Assembly: GCA_002451695.1 (NCBI GenBank)
Contig: DKDC01000014.1
Span: forward strand, 1 to 11,243
From: Prevotellaceae bacterium UBA6858
Lineage (GTDB): Bacteria; Bacteroidota; Bacteroidia; Bacteroidales; Bacteroidaceae
DNA: 11,243 nucleotides
Direction: 5' to 3'
The translations under genes and the position numbers were made by a program. The stretch's first letter is position 1; each line of letters starts with the position of its first letter. Under the pieces are notes generated by a model. It did not search any database. It was given only the letters and a program-made list of their open reading frames with translations, and was not told where the DNA came from. This document shows positions 7,823 to 11,243 of the stretch, one piece after another.

Positions 7823-7854
7823 CAAAGGTACGCTGCTTTTTCATAAAAAACGAA
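7823..7854 (-). promoter_or_regulatory. Bacteroidetes-type promoter of the membrane protein gene
   Basis: On the minus strand a -33 box TTCG (7851-7854, 3 of 4 to TTTG) is separated by exactly 20 bp from the -7 box TACCTTTG (7823-7830), a full TAnnTTTG match. Transcription should start around 7815-7820, leaving a leader of about 20-25 bases before the ATG at 7796. This placement decides the start codon. Confidence 0.65.
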
Positions 7855-7871
7855 AGACAAAAAAGGCACAT

Positions 7872-8153
7872 GTATCAAAGTTCTTTGTATATCAATGATT
7901 TATGATAACAAAAGCATACCATCTGCAAACAAGCGAACACGCAATGCAAACATCTGATAAGAACAACTGCAACTATTAAAAATACATAATATTTATTAAA
8001 CCGTATCTCGCATGGCATATATAGGTATGCTAAGTAGCAATACTTGTATTATTGGTTTTATAAGAAATCATATTTGTACCATACAATTTGTAAGGCATTG
8101 ATATTCAGTAGTATTTAATTTTGAGGAGGTGAAGTAGGAATAACTGAAGTAAA
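7872..8153. other. Intergenic stretch without a recognisable gene
   Basis: AT-rich DNA between the divergent membrane protein gene and the hairpin at 8154. No coding frame with support is seen on either strand. A strong Shine-Dalgarno-like run GAGGAGGTGA (8123-8132) is present, but the only ATG nearby (8159) opens a 15-codon frame inside the hairpin. Confidence 0.5.
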
Positions 8154-8207
8154 ATTAAATGCAAAAGGGCTTGAATGGTGAAACATTCATGCCCTTTTGC
8201 ATTTAAT
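8154..8207. repeat. Strong hairpin with 24-bp arms before the 5'-nucleotidase remnant
   Basis: Arms 8154-8177 and 8184-8207 pair with a single mismatch around a 6-base loop GTGAAA. The core is GCAAAAGGGC / GCCCTTTTGC. It ends 15 bp before the ATG of the nucleotidase remnant. No T-run follows on the plus strand, and the minus strand has only a short TTTT. It could be a leader attenuator, a bidirectional terminator, a recombinase site or an old element end. The structure is certain; the function is not. Confidence 0.65.
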
Positions 8208-8222
8208 AAAACCTTTATATTT

Positions 8223-8432
8223 ATGTCATATCCAATAGAAAAGAAATTTGTGATTGCCGTTTCTTCCAGTGCTTTATTCAATTTGACAGAATCAGACGGT
8301 ATTTTTAAGGCACGTGGTGTTGATGCTTATCGTAAATACCAAGAAGAAAATATAGATAAACCTTTTGATAAAGGCGTTGCTTTTCCTTTTATAAAACGCT
8401 TGCTATGCATAAACTGTTCTTTTCTACATTAA
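8223..8432 (+). pseudogene. 5'-nucleotidase-like gene, N-terminal fragment
   Basis: The first 60 or so codons (MSYPIEKKFVIAVSSSALF, then FDKGVAFPFIKRLL) resemble the start of the bacterial cytosolic 5'-nucleotidase family (about 300 aa), which dephosphorylates nucleoside monophosphates. After about residue 63 the resemblance ends. Seven unrelated residues follow and then a TAA at 8430, just ahead of the mobilisation gene leader. More than three quarters of the protein, including the rest of the nucleotidase fold, is missing, so it cannot be an active enzyme. The break near 8410 is likely one joint of the mobile-element rearrangement. The family call rests on recalled similarity of the N-terminus. 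Confidence 0.6.
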
Positions 8433-8446
8433 AAAGGAACGGATAT

Positions 8447-8854
8447 ATGGGTTATGCAGTATTATATATGGAGAATACAAGCGGAACGGATGCCGCCATG
8501 TCGGCGCACATAGAGCGCACTATCAAACCGAAGAATGCCGATGAGAGCAGGACGCACCTCAACCGGGAATTGGTAACATTTCCTGACGGGGTGGAGAACA
8601 GGACACAAGCCATACAGTACCGATTGGACACCGCTGGACTGACACGCAAAATCGGCAATAACCAAGTGAGGGCAATCCGTGTCCTGCTCACGGGAACACA
8701 CGATGATATGGAACGCATCACCAACGAAGGCAGACTTGATGAATGGTGCAACGACAATCTGAAATACCTTGCCGACACATTCGGCAGGGAGAATATCGTG
8801 TCGGCAGTCCTGCACATGGACGAGCAGACACCGCACATACACGCGATGAATTAA
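8447..8854 (+). pseudogene. mob: MobV-type (Pre/Mob) relaxase, N-terminal fragment
   Basis: The protein starts MGYAVLYMEN after a purine-rich AAAAAGGAACGG and reads as a MobV relaxase. It has an HLNREL motif (37-42), IGNNQVRAIRVLLTG (69-83) and the metal-binding catalytic motif HMDEQTPHIH (123-132). These enzymes nick at oriT and pilot a plasmid or transposon strand during mobilisation, and are normally about 400 residues. Here the frame ends two codons after HIHA (M-N-stop), exactly where the sequence turns AT-rich, so the C-terminal two thirds is lost. The fragment is visibly GC-richer than both flanks, a sign of separate origin. A working relaxase is unlikely without the remaining domain, although the catalytic histidines are present. 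Confidence 0.85.
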
Positions 8855-9135
8855 AATCATTAACGTGTCAAATTTGTAGTGCTTACAATACACAGTATTG
8901 GAACTACGAGGAATCTGAAAAAGAATACACCCAAGAACAATTAAAAGAAATATGGATGTCGCAAGAGTATCGAAAGCGAGAAATACGATACCCTGATAAT
9001 GATACATCAGAAAATCTTCGTAAATATTATGATGCTGTTGATGGAGATGAAAAAAATATTACCGAATATTCTGATAATGTACTAAAAGCTTACATTGCGT
9101 TTAGAGATGACATAAAACGAGAATTGATTATTTAA
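8848..9135 (+). pseudogene. C-terminal fragment of an unknown protein joined to the relaxase remnant
   Basis: Directly after the relaxase break an open frame (different from the mob frame) runs ELKSLTCQICSAYNTQYW... to a stop at 9133-9135. It has no start codon near its 5' end. It encodes about 95 residues, acidic and rich in Tyr, Glu and Asn, with a Cys-x-x-Cys (CQIC) near the start that could be half of a zinc site. I recognise no family. It looks like the 3' end of a gene whose front was removed by the same event that truncated mob. Its last 8 bp overlap tail-to-tail with the end of the minus-strand gene 9128-9724. It is read as coding because it stays open for 96 codons in AT-rich DNA with plausible residue composition. 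Confidence 0.5.
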
Positions 9136-9724
9136 TTTTTTGTTCATCAATAAATTCTTGGATTTCTCCTAAGCCACCTATTTCTTTGGGTAATATAAAC
9201 ATATTCATAGGATTAGCATATCTCTCGAAATACTTTATGATTTCATTTATATCCAAATCCGCAATATTTTTACGACTATTCATACCAACAGGTTCAATAT
9301 GACATAATTTCCATTTTGTATTCGCATCAGACAGTGCATCTTTACCTAATGTTTTGGTATATGTTGCTTTTTTCTTATCTTCTTTCGTTAACGCATAAAC
9401 TATTGGTATTTCATTGTTATTCAATTTATTTTTCAGTTCCAATAGGCTATAAGTTTTCCCGTCTAAAACATTACGGTACACCCATAAGGCAAATGTGTTA
9501 TCGGAAATTATAACTTTTCTCCCTGACGGGTGGGTAAATTCTTGTCCTCTACTGCTGCCTTTTCTTATAATAAGTGGCATACTCTCGTCTTCAGCCCATT
9601 CCGAAATCAAAGTATCCCATGAATTTAATACATCAATAGAAACGTTCATGTGATTTTCTGATGATTTCCACAATCGACCAAGTTCCTTAATTTTGCCTCT
9701 AATAACAGCTCCTACAAAATCCAT
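9128..9724 (-). CDS. Hypothetical protein with HNH-like C-terminus, possible nuclease
   Basis: 198 residues with no named family that I recognise. The C-terminal part has a pattern reminiscent of HNH/beta-beta-alpha-metal nucleases: WKLCHIEPVG (His142), then NPMNMFILPK (Asn171/Asn174, Lys180) about 30 residues later. The usual third His is absent, and Lys180 would have to take its place. The middle region (about 58-110) contains GQEFTHPSGRK and DNTFALWVYRNVLDGKTYSL, which looks like a compact fold with a possible DNA-binding face. It is the second of two tandem minus-strand genes, 64 bp after the gene 9789-10673. No signal peptide or membrane segment is seen. It converges on the gene fragment to its left with an 8-bp overlap. 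A nuclease or restriction role is a hypothesis. Confidence 0.6.
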   Translation of the reverse strand: MDFVGAVIRGKIKELGRLWKSSENHMNVSIDVLNSWDTLISEWAEDESMPLIIRKGSSRGQEFTHPSGRKVIISDNTFALWVYRNVLDGKTYSLLELKNKLNNNEIPIVYALTKEDKKKATYTKTLGKDALSDANTKWKLCHIEPVGMNSRKNIADLDINEIIKYFERYANPMNMFILPKEIGGLGEIQEFIDEQKIK

Positions 9725-9788
9725 AAATTCTGACCTTTGTCCTTTTATATACTAATGTCTTCCTTTTAGTGTTATTTCAAGTAAAAGA

Positions 9789-10673
9789 TTACTTTATCAG
9801 CCGACTCTTTTTAAGTTCAATCAAATCAAAGGCTCTGAGTGCATGAATCATAAGCTTCATTTCAATCTGTTCTCTATACTTTTCGGCTTCATTATTTTGC
9901 AGTATTGAACTATTATTGGGGCAATAACCATCACATTCATCTTTATCCAATTTAAGTTTATAGCTTACAACTTTTGCGGTGTCTCCTGATATGATAAATT
10001 TCACACCAAGCGCATCGCTTATTAAGTTAGAAATGTAGTTATCAATATATCTAAAACAGATACAGACATCAGTCCAATATACACCTCCACCTCTTTTGTA
10101 TAAGGATTGTTTGATTGCCTCAATCTTAAAAGATTTGAGGTATCGGTAAAGACTTTCTAAGTCGTAAATATCGTCCTCATTAAAAAGAAATCCTCTACCT
10201 TGACCATTTGCTTCTCCCCATTCCCAAGCATTACACTGCCACTCTAACCAATCAAAATTCAATTGCGATATAGGGCAACCATCTTTTAGTGCTAAATTAA
10301 TAAGTGGCAAAATCGTATATAACAAAAAACAGATATCTGTCCCATGTAAATCATAAGTTTGCCATTCATCATTTACATCATATAGATATAACGATAAACA
10401 GTACTCATATATCTTCGGCTCATTTAGTCCATAATAAAGAGGTTTTCCTCTTTTGCATAATACTTTCAGCCCTACAAGTTCGATATTACCAAAATGTAGA
10501 CCTTCATCATCGTGCAATTGACGACCTACGATATTTAGTGAGGCATAACTTTCCTCTCCAAACTCCAATGATGGTATTTCAATTGTATAGTCCCCATTTT
10601 TTGCTGGAACATTACACCTTTCTTTCCGATGATTACTCGGAGTATAAAACATATTGGGTTTTAATACTATCAT
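9789..10673 (-). CDS. Hypothetical protein of unknown function
   Basis: The ATG at 10673 gives 294 residues; a TTG one codon earlier is also possible. I do not recognise the family. Visible features are a probably beta-rich N-terminal half (about 25-115) and a moderately hydrophobic stretch around LLYTILPLINLAL (about 117-129) that is too short and mixed to call a membrane span. A tryptophan-rich segment FDWLEWQCNAWEWGEANGQG follows (about 140-159), then an alpha-rich, charged C-terminus ending in Lys/Arg residues. It precedes the HNH-like gene by 64 bp on the same strand, so the two may form an operon. A TAACTTTA sequence at 10687-10694 on the minus strand is one base off the Bacteroidetes -7 box, with no clear -33. 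An immunity, antitoxin or accessory role for the neighbour is possible but unsupported. Confidence 0.6.
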   Translation of the reverse strand: MIVLKPNMFYTPSNHRKERCNVPAKNGDYTIEIPSLEFGEESYASLNIVGRQLHDDEGLHFGNIELVGLKVLCKRGKPLYYGLNEPKIYEYCLSLYLYDVNDEWQTYDLHGTDICFLLYTILPLINLALKDGCPISQLNFDWLEWQCNAWEWGEANGQGRGFLFNEDDIYDLESLYRYLKSFKIEAIKQSLYKRGGGVYWTDVCICFRYIDNYISNLISDALGVKFIISGDTAKVVSYKLKLDKDECDGYCPNNSSILQNNEAEKYREQIEMKLMIHALRAFDLIELKKSRLIK

Positions 10674-10773
10674 CAATAAGTATTTATAAAGTTAAATCAC
10701 ACTACGAAGATAACTATAATCCATGATATTGTAACTACTCCAACGAATTATCAGTGTTTTGTCCACTAAAAGT

Positions 10774-10805
10774 TCTGGAACATTATAGATTTTGTTTTAT
10801 CTTTG
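10774..10805 (+). promoter_or_regulatory. Bacteroidetes-type promoter reading rightwards
   Basis: The -7 box TATCTTTG (10798-10805) matches TAnnTTTG fully. TCTG (10774-10777) stands 20 bp upstream as a 3-of-4 -33 box. It points into the gene-poor right end, just before the short frame that starts at 10813. Confidence 0.5.
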
Positions 10806-10812
10806 CCATGTA

Positions 10813-11124
10813 ATGGATTATTTTGAACGCAATTCATGGCAGAACGCTGCAAATGGCACAGTTGCCAAGTCATTACCTAAAAATCGGGTAATTCTCCCAA
10901 AGTCTTTTGTATAAGGCAATAACAGAAGTTTTCCAGAATTACAGGAAATATTTGGAATAGCCTCCACAACAAACGCCGGCAAATTACGAACAATAAAAAG
11001 CCGCCACAAACCCTCGTCCATGGCAGGAAATCATAAAAGCCGGGATTTCCCTGCCTCCCACATAAAACATCCGCGCAACCGGCTTTTTGCCGAAGAAACC
11101 GCAGGGACGCTTCGAATTGTGTAA
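10813..11124 (+). pseudogene. Short reading frame broken by one stop, possibly a degraded gene or leader
   Basis: An ATG 8 bp after the promoter box opens MDYFERNSWQNAANGTVAKS and reaches a TAA after 33 codons (10912-10914). The same frame then stays open for a further 69 codons to a TAA at 11122-11124. This is notable because the stretch is GC-richer than the neighbouring genes and dense in inverted repeats. It could be a gene with a nonsense mutation, a real 33-residue peptide, or a non-coding leader that merely lacks stops. I know no homologue. A long minus-strand frame over the same stretch looks no better. Confidence 0.25.
11022..11092. repeat. Cluster of inverted repeats in GC-rich DNA
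   Basis: Three structures overlap. GGCAGGAAATC (11022-11032) pairs with GATTTCCCTGCC (11044-11055) with one bulge. AAAAGCCGG (11035-11043) pairs with CCGGCTTTT (11079-11087). CGGC-TTTTT-GCCG is a small hairpin (11080-11092). They compete with each other, as in an attenuator, and could equally be a structured RNA or an origin of transfer. No function can be assigned. Confidence 0.45.
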
Positions 11125-11209
11125 CACGCTTGTTTTCAAAAAGATAACCGAACAAAGAATGTTTGATGTAACGGGTTGTTTTTCAGGGGCTTGAAAGTGG
11201 CGAAAAAAG

Positions 11210-11237
11210 GTCTGATGTAATTTGAATTATATCAGAC
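11210..11237. repeat. Hairpin with 13-bp arms at the right edge
   Basis: GTCTGATGTAATT (11210-11222) and AATTATATCAGAC (11225-11237) pair with one mismatch around a 2-base centre. The symmetry with almost no loop fits a protein-binding operator or recombination site better than a terminator. What follows is outside the window. Confidence 0.5.
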
Positions 11238-11243
11238 ATAATT

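Noticed and set aside
8123..8206. Strong Shine-Dalgarno-like GAGGAGGTGA and a 15-codon frame starting at 8159
   Set aside because: The spacing to the ATG is about 25 bp, too long for initiation, and the codons coincide with the hairpin arms. Bacteroidales also rely little on such motifs.
8452..9007. Minus-strand frames of 128 and 181 residues opposite the relaxase fragment
   Set aside because: They are antisense to a clear MobV coding stretch, and one crosses the composition break at 8846, which a real gene would not.
10818..11155. Minus-strand frames of 67 and 92 residues at the right end
   Set aside because: They overlap the inverted-repeat cluster, have no promoter box, are Cys/Phe-rich as expected for spurious frames, and match no family I know.
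1..11243. CRISPR array, tRNA or rRNA
   Set aside because: No regularly spaced direct repeats and no tRNA- or rRNA-like segments were found when reading the window.

Overview
The window looks like accessory DNA from a Bacteroidales-type genome (Bacteroides or a close relative). It is AT-rich overall. Several upstream regions carry the Bacteroidetes -7 box TAnnTTTG instead of a TATAAT box, and one broken gene is a MobV-type mobilisation relaxase of the kind common on mobilisable elements in that group. No rRNA, tRNA or CRISPR array was seen.

Left part (1-6732, all genes on the minus strand, read right to left): a compact defence operon. It starts with a small XRE-family regulator (6418-6732) behind a TAnnTTTG box and a perfect 6+6 bp palindrome. 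Next come a large fused DNA methyltransferase with an m5C half and an N6-adenine half (3870-6440) and an HNH endonuclease (2674-3873). Together these form a type II restriction-modification system, probably recognising an asymmetric site. Only 61 bp further on lies a Gabija-type pair: an OLD-family ATPase/TOPRIM nuclease (1056-2612) and a short UvrD-like helicase (37-1071). Genes overlap by 23, 4 and 16 bp except at the R-M/Gabija boundary. That boundary holds a pair of degenerate direct repeats.

Middle (6733-8222): a long imperfect palindrome of about 194 bp (6820-7013, 34-bp outer arms with 31 matches) resembling a MITE or a large hairpin. It is followed by a small membrane-anchored protein of unknown function on the minus strand (7089-7796) with a recognisable promoter. 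Then comes about 420 bp without a gene, ending in a 24-bp-arm hairpin (8154-8207).

Right-middle (8223-9135, plus strand): a row of gene remains. These are the start of a 5'-nucleotidase-like gene, the first 133 codons of a MobV relaxase cut off exactly after its catalytic HxDExTPHIH motif, and an open C-terminal piece of an unknown protein. Base composition changes sharply at the joints, so this is a recombination scar of a mobilisable element.

Right (9128-10673, minus strand): two tandem unknown genes. The downstream one has an HNH-like H...N pattern at its C-terminus. In this mosaic defence/mobile neighbourhood the pair is the best candidate for something undescribed. The last 570 bp hold no convincing gene. 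They contain a TAnnTTTG promoter, a reading frame broken by one stop, and several close inverted repeats in a GC-richer stretch.
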